A stretch of DNA of 64,000 nt from Cristatella mucedo (Eukaryota > Bryozoa > Phylactolaemata > Cristatellidae). A program made the translations under genes and the position numbers. The DNA lies in assembly GCA_009760855.2 (NCBI GenBank), contig WPIO01000123.1:558001-622000 (forward strand). The letters are read 5' to 3'. Numbering within the stretch: position 1 is the first letter of the stretch; each line of letters opens with the position of its first letter. Under the pieces are notes generated by a model. That model was given only the letters and a program-made list of their open reading frames with translations, ran no database searches and was not told the origin of the DNA. Shown piece after piece: positions 53,750-64,000 of this stretch.

Positions 53750-54295
53750 ACGGTCTCTGAACGTCGATAATGGAATCAGTCTAATGGTGGGCATAGCCTT
53801 CTAAACCTATGAGAATAGGCAGGTTAGCCGCTTACAGCAGCAGGTGAGAATGGTAACCTGCAGGCAAGCCATGCCCCATCGTCCAGCTGGCAAGGGCTAT
53901 CTAGTATGGGGCCTCTACAATCTCGGACGTGTAACTGGCATACAAACTAACAAGGATCCAGTTAGCAGACGCTATTACTATTCTGAAACTAGCCCAAGCC
54001 ATGCAGTTTAAGCTGGCTCAACCTGGTAGGACTAAAGATTGACGGCAGCAAACGGCCGAACCTAGTCGCCCATACAGTGCTGTAGTCGAGAGTCGGCTGC
54101 TGCTTGCTCGATCCAAGGTCCATCGGCGATTTACAGTATTCTTGTTTCAACGATCTAAGCAGCTATCGGCCATTGCATTGCGATCATAGTAGCGTTTCAA
54201 TCCTCAATAATTCTTTCATAGAAGGTGACCAAATCATATAAGCTGCAGTAAATTCAAACTGATATCAGATCAAATAAAATAACACAAATCCTAAA
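53750..54295. repeat. Repeat B, copy 2 (rest)
   Basis: Matches 27170-27500 and 27690-27905. It has no SINE where copy 1 has one. Confidence 0.7.
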
Positions 54296-55600
54296 AACGA
54301 AAAAAAACGAGATTAGTTCTAGAGGGTTAAGGGACAGCATACTGCATCAGTTGGCCTTGAGCTAACCCCTCAATGATAATATGCCATTGCAGTTAATGAC
54401 CTTCTCAAGCAGGTAAGTATTCAATTTGTGTCCATACCGACTGCAAGCTCGATCCCCACAAAATATAGATACAGCGAGAGTAGCATTGATGCGACCAGAT
54501 ACTGACGAATGAATTGGTGGAGAGCCCACCTCTGAGCAGCAAACTTGGAAAAGGTAGGCTGGCGCAAGGATGTGAAGCCGCATGTAAGACAGACTAGCAG
54601 TCTTGAAATCGATTTGATGCTTCATAGAGCCAGTGAAGTAAAGCAGAATTGGAACAACAATGCAGCCTGGCTGTTGCCGGAAGTCCGGACAAGTTTGCGT
54701 TTTGAAATAGTTGATAACTAACTGCACAGATCTGGATTCCTAGCTAAATGGAACAGCAATGATTTACACTGGATATCGACATAAAACAAGACCTGTTGCA
54801 GTGTAATTAGAGCTTACACTAGGGAAGTAGGTGACTAACGGCAATCGTGTCGACCACAGTGCACAGCCACGACCATATTTGCATATCCCAGCAATTCGGT
54901 CTTATGTAGACAGTCACGGTCCGATGTCAACGACCTACCTCCTACAGTTGAGGGAACCGGTGCATGTGCTGTGGGATCAGGTGCCACACGATAAAAACCA
55001 TAAGGACCACTTGCCAAAGGAGCCGTATTGTTAGCTGCTGTAGGCACTGTAGCTCCTCCTCCAGGTCCTCTTTGATCTATGAAAACAATGAATATTCCGG
55101 CAGTCATAATCTGGCTGCTCTACCAAGCCGTCAGTTCAGTAAGTGCTTATCAAATATCATAGCTAGAAAATCAAACCGTTCAAGAAATAAAATGTTATAT
55201 GTCTTAACTTAGTCACTATTACCTAGATAGAATTTTGACCGGCACATTTCGTGCTGGCCAGGTCATAAGTCAAGCAATAATTTCATTCATTCACAATCAT
55301 AAATTCACTGATCCTATGCCTTGGTTTATCATGGCTATGTTATAAGCAGCTCTCAGTTCTAACCCTGTGGCCAAGCTCCTGGTTCATATCGCAGCTTATG
55401 CATTAAAAGCATGATACGTGATGCCGGCCAGTGTCTGGACGAAAATTGACAATATAAGGCAGTAACCATTATTCAGTCGGGTATTCCTCTTGCTGGCAAA
55501 CACACAGTTATATGATCAGGACTGAGGAGCAACATTCTCTCCATTAAAGCTGCCTGCACTGCTAGGAGCAGCTCCGATGCAGTACCACATTTTAGGAGAG
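54296..55600 (-). repeat. Repeat C, copy 4 (most complete), with RT C-terminal remnant
   Basis: Continuous equivalent of 20800-21890 plus 23138-23754 without the L2 insertion. The minus frame 54362-54727 reads FTGSMKHQIDFKTASLSY, LHILAPAYLFQVC and INATLAVSIFCGDRACS. This is the LAPAYL ... GDRAFS pattern of a CR1/L2-type RT end. Confidence 0.7.
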
Positions 55601-55780
55601 CCATGATGGCACACAAGGTAACGCTGTTGCTTTTTTCGACCTCGGAGCCGAGGTCGTGACTTTGAATCCTGCGGTTGGTGATTCTTAATCGCTGCTGCAA
55701 GCAGTGGTGGTTAGCAGCAGTGGTCAGCTGTAAATGCTCTTCTGTCGCGATACAAAAGAGCTTGTTAAATCAGCTAGTAT
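55601..55780 (+). repeat. tRNA-derived SINE, copy 5
   Basis: A-box-like 'tggcacacaaggtaacgc', the stem 'gacctcggagccgaggtc', 'ttgaatcctgc', the body with a small internal duplication ('gtggttagcagcagtgg') and the end 'gttaaatcagctagta'. Confidence 0.85.
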
Positions 55781-55784
55781 GTTT

Positions 55785-57310
55785 TGTAGATCGTGTGCCA
55801 TTCACTTCATTGAAGTAGTTCTATCCCCAATATGACCCAATTTAAAAAGACATGCACAAGTCATCAAGCCATTAAAGAATGTATTCAACACCTTATGTAC
55901 GTTTCCCAGTGAAGCCCTTCAACTGCATTGGCATTCAGTGGCAGCCACAATAAAAAAAGTTCCACTTCCTTATGCTTGTGTAGGCAAGCAAAATATGCCT
56001 CACTGTTAAACTGCCATGCTTACCCCTTTGCTTTTAGGAAAGCACGAACGATGCCGTCTGGATGGCATTTAGATTTGCCAGCCACGTGGACCAATCGTTC
56101 GGTTAAGCAGCAAAGACCGAGCTTCCAATCTCGTATCTTCCAGCACAGGGCGTTTTACAGCCAATCAACTTGGAATAGCTGATTGTCCAACCGGTAGTTG
56201 GCCCAACCGTTTCCTGCCTATACACATGTACTTTCCAGAAACCCCAGGGCTAGACAAGAAGACTCGGCCGGCTACATAATGATCATGCCCTGTGGCCATC
56301 ACCATATACTCGGATTTGCACTGATCTCAATAAGTAGACACACCACCTAACATATAATACTGCATCTGAACTGCTCCTAGAAGTGTTAGCAGCTTAGCTG
56401 CAGGGAATTTCCCTCCCTTTTCAGGTAACTGCCTTTTCCAGCAAGAGGAATACCCGACTGAGTAATGGTTACTGCTTTATGTGGTCAGTGGTTGCCTCCA
56501 CGTGTCCACATAGCCAATCACAATCTCAGCTCAGCTGCCAAGCTCCACTGTTTATAATGAATGTGCAGGCATCATTTCCTCATAGCAGCTCCACACATCC
56601 AATGTTATTAAGTTAGTATGTCTGGAATTAAGGTTAAGTTAGCTCTTGCTAATAACCGTAAGCCAAATGCTTACTTTGTACCCAGCCTAGCACAGTACTG
56701 CCATATCGCAGGCTTAGGCATCTGAGCCCAACGTCCTGCCTTCGGTCAGTGTATGTCATGCATGATACTTCAGTACAAGTAAATAGTCTTAATTAGGACC
56801 GTGATGCAGGAGTTGTATTGCAACTGAAGTCTTTATTGTCTTGACAGTGTGCAGAGCCATATCCCAAAACCAACAAACGACTTAGGTTATTAGCCTGTGA
56901 TCTTGTGGCTTGGTAGATTGAATCCCATATCATTCAGTAAATTGAAGTAGTTCCACCCTTCCAGTATTACCCAAATCTAAAAGGACACAGAAAATAATCT
57001 AGCAATTGCAGAAAAAGATGTTAAAAATCGCCTTTTGATTCACCAGAGAAGTCTTTCGGCCGAATTGGCATAAACTGGTGTGGCAGTAGTACTTTTTTTT
57101 GAGAAGTCATAGATATCGTTGACATTTGTCGAGCAGAAGGTACTGCTCACGTGTTTCTTTTGCAGCTTCAGCCAGAAAGAAGAATTACATTCTCATTATT
57201 GGTTAGGCCAGCGAAATATGCCCCAAAGTTTACAATGCCTAGCTCACATGGTTTCTATTCAACAAAGCAAGCAAGACACCATCTGAGTGGTCTCCAGATT
57301 AAGCAGCCAT
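55785..57310. repeat. Two diverged tandem units of about 1.13 kb
   Basis: 55800-56100 parallels 56930-57310: 'attgaagtagttc', 'aatatgcc', and gene-free flanks recur in the same order. 56448-56580 also matches 28690-28850. No protein recognised. Confidence 0.5.
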
Positions 57311-57770
57311 TCAGGCAGATCTATCTACAGGCTAGGCCATATGGCAAGGCCTAAATTTTCGCATATCCCAGAGCTGGGAATTCTATTCTATAACGACGTT
57401 GGCTAGCTGATCCTCTAGATTGCAGATGGCAATCTGTTCAAATAGTGTGATTTTCGCAAAGTCATATTTAGACACTATGGAACCATTTGGATTCACACTT
57501 GCATGACTGAGGTTATGCTGAAAGAGGTTTTTTGACAATGGATATAAGCTACTTCCGAAATATGCTGCATTTGTCAACGATTACAATGTCCACAAATTTG
57601 ATTCACTATGCCGTGTTTGGCGATTCGTCACTTTCTAGTTGCACACTACAACGTGAGCATGCCAGCTCAGTGGAGAGGGCACCTGCCCATAAGGTTCTAC
57701 TCCCTCGGCACATCAACCAATCCACCACTGTCAGCTGCAAGTGCAGCATCTGACTGACCTTGGGGCAGTG
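57311..57770. repeat. Single-arm copy of the 28.46-kb fold-back sequence, with flanks
   Basis: 57549-57606 ('gctacttccgaaatatgc' onward) matches one arm of 28459-28515. It continues as 'tttggcgattcgtcacttt', which in the 28-kb copy is found only in inverted orientation. Confidence 0.65.
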
Positions 57771-57924
57771 TAGGCTTCGGCCCCTTCCTCAGTATCACGA
57801 GCCCACCACACCAGCCGACACAGAGTCAGACCTATGGAGGCACTCCAGCCCAGCTGGGGCACCCCATTCGTGCCTCAACGACTAAGTCACATCTGGCCCG
57901 GATGCAGAGGCTCTAGCAGTCCAA

Positions 57925-58798
57925 CCGGGCCCGAGCCGTACAGGGCATCCTGAATCCGACCGCAACACAGCCTAACAGGGTGCCTTGGAGGCTTACCATG
58001 CATTCCGGGGTATGAGCTGCAACGACATCAATGGCGAGGTTGATGCCCTGCGACAGCACCTGTTTAGGAGGACGGACCGAGATGACGGCTAACTCCTGCG
58101 ACTGTTCCAGCACGATGAGCTGGCAGTACGTCTGGGTCGTACACAGGGTACCGACCAACTCGAATACAAGCACATCCCTAGCTCAACCCAGGCTGCAGCC
58201 TGATAGCTGCTATTCTAAACGCCTGCCTGCTCTTTCAAGATGTTCTTCCATCGTGAAACGTTGGCTCGACCATCCTAACACACTAGCATGGAGACGCTAC
58301 ACTTCCAGTGAACTTCAGGCCCATGACGCTCGTGCCGATGCTCTATAAACTCATGTTGGGTGAGTTTGGCTGCTAGACTTTTCGAACACCTACGGCGGGT
58401 CTCATCGAAACTCGTCTGCGGTGAAATGTAGGCACACGCACCGCCGCCTCGGTGGCAGCTGGTCGAAGGGCAGCATAGCTCGGTGCTAGCTACGCCACGG
58501 TGCATAGACCAGCCGAGGCGCGATGGGTGCTGCATTCGATTCGCAAAGTTGACCATCATAGCTGTTGCGGGGCACTTGAAGCTTGCGGCTACGATTACTT
58601 ACCACAAGCCTGAACTGGAGCTGTCAGCAGGCCGAGACAGGTCGCAATCCTCAGGACAGCAAGGAGGCCACGCATTGCTGACGGACGTTTCGTGCCACTC
58701 GGACACTGCTGCTTCGTCCACAGAGCGGATAGCTCTCTGGGAGGCAGAAGCTCATTCTGCCGGATGTCGAGGACTAGCTTGACCAGTGCTTCTTATAA
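57925..58798 (+). repeat. Composite repeat D, copy 2
   Basis: Parallel to 50934-51378, with about 330 bp (58395-58722) that copy 1 lacks. It is followed, as in copy 1, by an L2 subfamily B end. Confidence 0.65.
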
Positions 58799-59160
58799 TA
58801 ACAATAATAATAATAATAACACATTTGATAAAACGTCCTCAGAGAACTCAATCTATTTCTAGGCACTTTACACTTGCTGCCAAGGAAGCACGATCTAATG
58901 ATTGGTGTTTGCCAGCTCACTAAACAAAAAAAATGACATGATTTGGGGTGACATGCACAGGGTCAGTGGCCAAGTGTGGTTAGTGGCAGCAAGCACAGCA
59001 TCGGAGCGCATAAGCACATGCTGTGCCATAGGCTGGGGTATGCATTCTCTATTACGATCTCAACACACATAAAAGACGGATCACAGGTGCTCACGAAATG
59101 CTGGGATAGATAGGTGTGTTTTTTCGTGATCGACGCAGCCGATAGCACTACTAACACCAA
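58799..59160 (-). mobile_element. Diverged L2-like 3' end (subfamily B)
   Basis: AAT tail at 58799-58820, 'cctcagagaactcaatct', and 3' UTR; uninterrupted counterpart of 51384-51600 plus 51950-52085. Confidence 0.8.
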
Positions 59161-59175
59161 ACGGGAATACGACAG

Positions 59176-59645
59176 CCTCTCCATATATGTGTAATGTAAT
59201 GTATCTCTGTCAGTAACTCCACAAAGTCATAAAGACCAAGTGGGTGTTACACAGGAGAGTTTTGTATAGCGCACTCACAGCCTAAGCGGCTTTCGGTACG
59301 CATTCGGTAGCCAACAGACTTCGTCTCACGCCACAAAGAGAAAGTGGGAAGCATAGCAGAGTTAGGAGAGCAGTTGAGGTAGTGAGTAGCATACAAGTAG
59401 CAGCTCAGGACCGCTGAAAAAGATGTGCCATAGTCAGCAGTTGGAGAGTAGATGTCGTTGCATAAGAATTGTGGAAGCGAGTTCCACGGTCTAGGATCTG
59501 CAGAGCTAAAGCTTCTGTCGCCAACTGTCTTTAAGCGGAGGTATGGAACAGCTAATTTAGTGTCCACATAGGACCTGAGGGCGCGAACAGGCTGAAACTG
59601 ATGCAGCAGTTCAGCTAGGTACGAAGGAGCCAAGCCTTGTGGGTC
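59176..59645 (-). mobile_element. L2-C RT C-terminal copy
   Basis: The minus frame 59247-59633 is open for 128 codons: MAPSYLAELLHQFQPVRALR, KTVGDRSFSSADPRPWNSLP. This is the clearest member of the family that forms the head-to-head pair at 41.75-42.92 kb. It is absent from the parallel locus at 52090, so it inserted after that duplication. Confidence 0.82.
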
Positions 59646-59649
59646 AACG

Positions 59650-60290
59650 TAAGAACTTCTCTGTACGTGGATCTACATAATGCATTGAAAGCATCCAGCA
59701 CTCCCACTCATGCAGGCCTGCTCCGGATCAGGGTGAGCCTCGTCCTATGTAGGTTTTTGGAGTGCCTATACACAGATGCATAGATGGTGCTGCACGTGAG
59801 CAGCAAAGACCTCACCCTGTTTCATCCACAGCAGGTGATCCTCTGTTGCCCATTCTGTTTGAAGTGGCCATGGAACCGACCCTGAGGTCAATCCTGGCAT
59901 GCGAGGCTTCAGGCTTCCGGATGAGCGACTTGAGTGAAATGCATCTTAGCGAGGAGGCCACCAACATTCCTAACTCTAGTCAACTTAACCCCCGAGAAAT
60001 GTCGCTCAGACTGCCAGCTCAGCAAGCACCGCACGAAGGTAAGTGGCATCTGCATCGCAGCCTTCCGAAGGCAAAACAGCTGTATATCTGGGCACCCTGC
60101 AGGGCCAGGGCTACCCCAGGGTGGACACCGAGAAGGCATGGCTGACACTCTTGAGATACATCAGTGCACGGCACACCTCTCCCCCTGGAAGAAGCTTGCT
60201 GCCTTGCAGACTCTCTTAACACCCAGACTCGATTGTCTATGCACAGATGGTGACAGCCCGGCTGCTTTCGCTAACACACATTGGCTGATA
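59650..60290 (+). pseudogene. RT-like repeat E, copy 2
   Basis: Plus text GDPLLPILFEVAMEPTLRSI (about 59840-59900) is the RT motif block before the catalytic box. Later LSPWKKLAALQTLLTPRLDC resembles the thumb-like W-KL--L--FL-PRLDY segment. No YADD remains readable. Frames are broken. It is not the L2 lineage; I cannot name the clade. Confidence 0.6.
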
Positions 60291-60645
60291 TGCTAACACA
60301 CATATGCTGATATGCATCTGAGCATGATATGCATCTGAGCAGGTGCTGTGCCGAACACTCGTCCACTTCCAGTTTGATCGGGGGGGGGGAGGGGGTTAAG
60401 CTGGCAGGCTGGATATGGTGCCACAATATCCAGTCGGCCAATTTAAGGGGAGGAGGAATCGCGTATGCAGGCTGCACAGGCTTGCCTGATGCCCTCCTCC
60501 CATCACCCCACCTTCACGATGGCAGCACGATACCGGCTAGACTAGGCCACCTGGGCGATGGGTGCCTCAGAAGCTCTGGTCGCTGAAGAGAGGTGCTCAA
60601 TGTTCCTCAGCAGTGATCAGCACAACGACGTGACAAACTGGGAAC
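60291..60645. repeat. Small tandem repeat and homopolymer tract, otherwise nothing
   Basis: Two 17-bp units 'tgatatgcatctgagca' at 60310-60343, then a run of G near 60380-60388. No gene. Confidence 0.6.
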
Positions 60646-60649
60646 TAGA

Positions 60650-62035
60650 TGGCTTGTTTTGCTCAATCTTTCGGCAGCTTGTGATACCATCGATCACAAA
60701 GTTCTTCTAGAGCGCCTCTCATCTCGCCTGGGCATCACTGGCAATGCTCTGCAGTGGTTCAGGTCCTATCTCAGTGGGAGACTCCAGAGTATTGAGGTGA
60801 ATCGACAAAGATCATCTGAAGTACCTCTGAAATATGGAGTACCTCAGGGGTCCGTGCTAGGTCTGGTTCTTTTCACGGTTGATACTCTGCCACTTGCTGA
60901 TGAGATTGCCATGCACAATCTAGGCTTTCACTTCTATGCGGATAACACTCAGTTGTATCTTTGCTTTGATCCCTCCCAGCCTTCGAGAACCTCAAATGCT
61001 CTCAACTCACTTGCTGCATGCATTGATGACATCCACACATGGATGGCAGCAAATTTTCTGCAACTAAACGATGATAAAACTAACTTACTAGTTACGGGCA
61101 AACCCCGTGTGATTCAGAGATTGGAAAGGCTGACTTTTAAAATTGGCTCCGCCAGCATATCTCCAGTTGAATCAGCTCAAAATCTAGGTCTCATATTCCA
61201 AAATCGACCTCTCGTGAGACGACCACATCAGCTCCACAGTCAAATCTGCCTATGTTCAGCTTCATAACATTGCTAAAATTCGGGCTTGTTTAGATAAGGA
61301 TACCCCGTCCAAGTTGGTCTATGCATTCGTGACATCCCGTCTCGACTTCTGCAGCACACTGCTTACTGACCTACCAGCATGTGCGATCAGGCGACTGCAG
61401 CTGGTGCAAAACTCTGCAGCTGGGCTTGTCTGTCGTGAGCGTCGCACTTGGCACATTACTCCACTTCTCGCACTGGCTACCAGTCAAGCAACGGATCGAC
61501 TTTAAGGTTATGTAGCTCACTTTTAGGTCCCTTCATTCTATGGCTCCAGCCTATCTCTCCGACATACTCCCCCATCAGGCCAAGCATCGTATCACCTGCT
61601 TTTCGGAATCCAACAGTCTGGAAATACGTCGAACAAACCTCAAATCCTTTGGAGACCGTGCATTTAGCTTGTATGCTCCGAAAGTCTGGAACTCCCTCCC
61701 GACCTGCGTCTGAACATCCCATGACCTGACCACATTTAAAAGAAACTCAAAAACACACCTATTTAGGACAGCATTTAGTGGGTCCGATGATTCGTCCTTG
61801 ATGTGCTTATGAGTGCTGACATTGTGCATGGTGCCACTAACCACATTTGCATGCTGACCGTGTGCATAGCACATCTAACCATATTATTTATTTTGTTTGT
61901 TTTTCAAGCATGATTTTACTTACCATTTAATTGCATATCAGTTTGCAGCAAATGTAAAGCAACTAGAAAGAGACAAGATCTCTGAGGGCGCTTTATCAAG
62001 AGCAATATTATTATTATTATTATTATGGCTCCGGG
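60650..62035 (+). mobile_element. L2-like copy, 5'-truncated
   Basis: The 202-codon frame 60659-61267 has SAACDTIDHKVLLERLSSRL, GVPQGSVLGLVLF and FHFYADNTQLY (YADD changed to YADN). A frameshift near 61200 and a deletion near 61470 (LLADLHWLP shortened) follow. 3' UTR and (ATT)n tail end at about 62028. Confidence 0.92.
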
Positions 62036-62261
62036 TCACTCAGCCGATGCTAGGAAGTGCCTAAGGAAGAGAGGTGCACCGTTAGTCTTAGACCCAGTCA
62101 CTTCTGGATCAGCCTTTTGAGTGTCTTTTGAGGCCTGGCGTTTCGTTCACAGAGCCGGCCTGAACCTGCTTTCAGAAAGAACCATTAGCAATTGCTTCGA
62201 CTCATCGTAGTCAAAAGCATGCCGTCTCTACCACCAGAGAAAAAGAGCTGATGCCCTATAC
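62036..62261. other. No recognised feature
   Basis: Spacer between the L2 copy and repeat A. Confidence 0.3.
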
Positions 62262-63480
62262 ATGTTCTAACTGCCATCCGATGATGCTGGCCATCCAGGC
62301 TAGGCACGATATAATCCTTAACCGTCTCTACGATGCCTCTCTTGATGGATGCCCAGTGAACGACAGCTCACTGCACCCGTGCGGCATTGCTGACGATGGG
62401 TCAACAACAACTTGCTTTGCTTCACTGCAAGCCTCATTTTGATATTTTTCACGACATCCTGTTTACTGTCAATAGCAAAGTCCTCTTGATTACGTTCTTC
62501 CTTATGCCCTCTCTGGTAACTGCACAGTGAGCAGATTTGCCACAGACTAACCACCAAATCAATACCCTGCACCATGTCTATTAGTTGCTGAGTTTTAAAG
62601 GCCCCCAGCCGAGATACTATGGAAATGTGCAAAGTCATTCAATTCTGTTCGATCTGAGCATGCTGCATGCCTGCAGTAAGGAGTTGAACGAGCCGGTTGC
62701 TGCACGACTTTAATCCAGGAAAAAACAGATGGCTCTCAGTCCGGCACCTAAAGGCTTGCTTTGTCACGATTTGGTACCAACCAAACACCCATATACTCCA
62801 CTCGATCGATAACCGAACGGTCGCAAGAATTATCCCTGTCTATTCGCTTCATGAATAGCTAAAACCAGATTGCTGCATATAACAGCTATAACACTAAGAT
62901 CGATTCAATGGATGCCACCCTTGTTTCGTCCAGGAAAAAACAGAAGTCCCGACCGGTGGCATACTTAAAGCACCTGGATAGTCAAGTTGTCTTAGGTCGC
63001 AGTAAAATGAGTTAAAATAACTAAAAGAGTAATCGATAAGACAGCCCTTAAGTAATGAGACACGACTGTAAAGTGAACTGCTTTCCTGACTTAGATTGCT
63101 AAATCTCGTGCGAAGCCCGTATAGTAAAATAAAAGCACAGTTTAAGGTAGGAAAAAGAGTAGCATGATGCTGAGCCCAACCAGCCCTTCGCGATCTTAGT
63201 CAGAAGTAGGCATGAATGAGTGCCGAAGCAGAAAATATAGCAGCCAACAAGCCACATAGACGGCAGGCCTGCTGTCAATCTTGCTGTACAGCCGGATGGG
63301 CTGCCACGTTATTGGTCAGGAATCCTGCAGGACAAGGGCTACCTGATGCGGCTAATAACCAAGAAAGAAGCTGAAGACCACATTGCACAAATAGCTCAGC
63401 ATCTAGATGGTAAGCCGGAGTACTATCTCGTACAGGTCGGACATATCCGAGGACCTGGTTCTTAATTCGTACAAAAGTGG
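62262..63480. repeat. Long repeat A, copy 2
   Basis: Parallel to 17805-19040 in the same orientation. The minus frame keeps QGIDLVVSLWQICSLC, YQRGHKE and VVKNIKMRLAVKQ. Confidence 0.75.
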
Positions 63481-63482
63481 CT

Positions 63483-64000
63483 TGCTCAATAATACTAATA
63501 ACAATATTAATAATACTACTATGTTTATAAAGTGCCTCGGAGCATTTAATCTCTTTCTAGGTGGTTTACAGATGCTGTTTGGAAAGCATTAACATATGAT
63601 TGGTGGTAACAATTACAAGCAGCAGGTACATGTGAGTGTAAGTGTAAGCAGACATATGCACACAAAAGACGAATCTCAAAGACCCACCATCTGATGTTAT
63701 ACAAAGTAGCATTTTTAACTTATTTTTCAATGTCGTCATGTCAGAGGACGTTTTGACGTATGTTGGTAGTGGGTTCGAGGCTTTGGGAGCACAGGAGCTG
63801 AAGGCATTATGTCCAGCATTTTTTAGGTTAGTACGAGGTGTGCTAAACTTATCGATTAAAACAGCAAATCGCAAGATTAAATGCCTGGGGGAGTAGTTTC
63901 TGACCGATAGGCTGAAGGCAGATAACTAAGGAACCTAAAGGTGAGTAACAAATCCTTAAAGTCGATGCACCGCTTCATTGGGATCCAGTGCAGATCGGCG
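63483..64000 (-). mobile_element. L2-like subfamily B, runs off the window
   Basis: 'aataatactactatg', the block 'catttaatctctttctagg', then a minus frame with FSTPRTNLKNAGHNAFSSCAPKA and GGSLRFVFCV. The same sequence ends repeat A copy 1 at 19045-19315. Continues beyond 64000. Confidence 0.8.

Noticed and set aside
1-64000. CRISPR arrays, prokaryotic operons, rRNA genes
   Set aside because: No regularly spaced short repeats, no ribosome-binding-site/ORF series and no rRNA-like text were seen; regularities are explained by transposon copies.

Overview
This is a repeat-dense piece of a eukaryotic, almost certainly metazoan, nuclear genome. The support is seen directly: many 5'-truncated non-LTR retrotransposons with CR1/L2-type reverse transcriptase (FYADDTQLY), a Ty3/gypsy element with an FLDDLLIA-type RT, tRNA-derived SINEs, fragments of a Polinton/adintovirus-type family B DNA polymerase, and isolated intron-bounded exons. 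A marine invertebrate would fit, but I cannot name the species. There is no prokaryotic gene organisation, and I found no rRNA gene, functional tRNA gene or CRISPR array.

Layout. 1-3064 (-): AT-rich decayed protein-primed DNA polymerase B, cut by the window edge. 3.1-4.3 kb: GC-rich sequence with small L2 scraps. 4314-5036 (-): remnant of a short LTR element. 5037-12890 (-): Ty3/gypsy element reading gag, protease, RT, RNase H, integrase, 3' LTR. It is split twice: by a solo LTR at 7891-9228 (4-bp target duplication ACCG) inside RT, and by an L2-like element at 9925-11910 that still has a 561-codon open RT frame. 13-16 kb: an L2 3' end, a SINE and a CpG-rich block. 17.8-31 kb: a mosaic of long repeats (called A, B, C and G here), L2 copies, SINEs, a second polymerase B remnant (25.4-26.7 kb), fold-back repeats and a TA microsatellite. 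31.4-45 kb: L2 copies, including the longest one (38.15-41.42 kb, endonuclease plus RT), a gypsy gag fragment, a solo LTR at 36259-36591 (TSD TAGGC), and a head-to-head pair of a third RT family (41.75-42.92 kb). 46-48.7 kb: two minus-strand exons that fit one death-fold (CARD-like) gene, with an intron filled by an L2 end, a SINE, RT fragments and a solo LTR at 48044-48319 (TSD TCTAG). 50-64 kb: a duplicated composite (50.93-52.64 and 57.93-60.29 kb), second copies of repeats A, B and C, and more L2 ends.

How it works together. The window is mainly a record of nested insertions; nearly every coding stretch is a broken transposon gene. The only likely host coding sequence is the CARD-like exon pair at 46.0/48.5 kb and a related exon at 16.1-16.3 kb, all on the minus strand. 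Most 3' L2 ends carry the same (ATT)n tail and a conserved block around 'cttgataaagcgccctcag', so one L2-like lineage, with a diverged second subfamily, has shaped the region. Family names come from motif recognition by eye; no alignment or database search was run.
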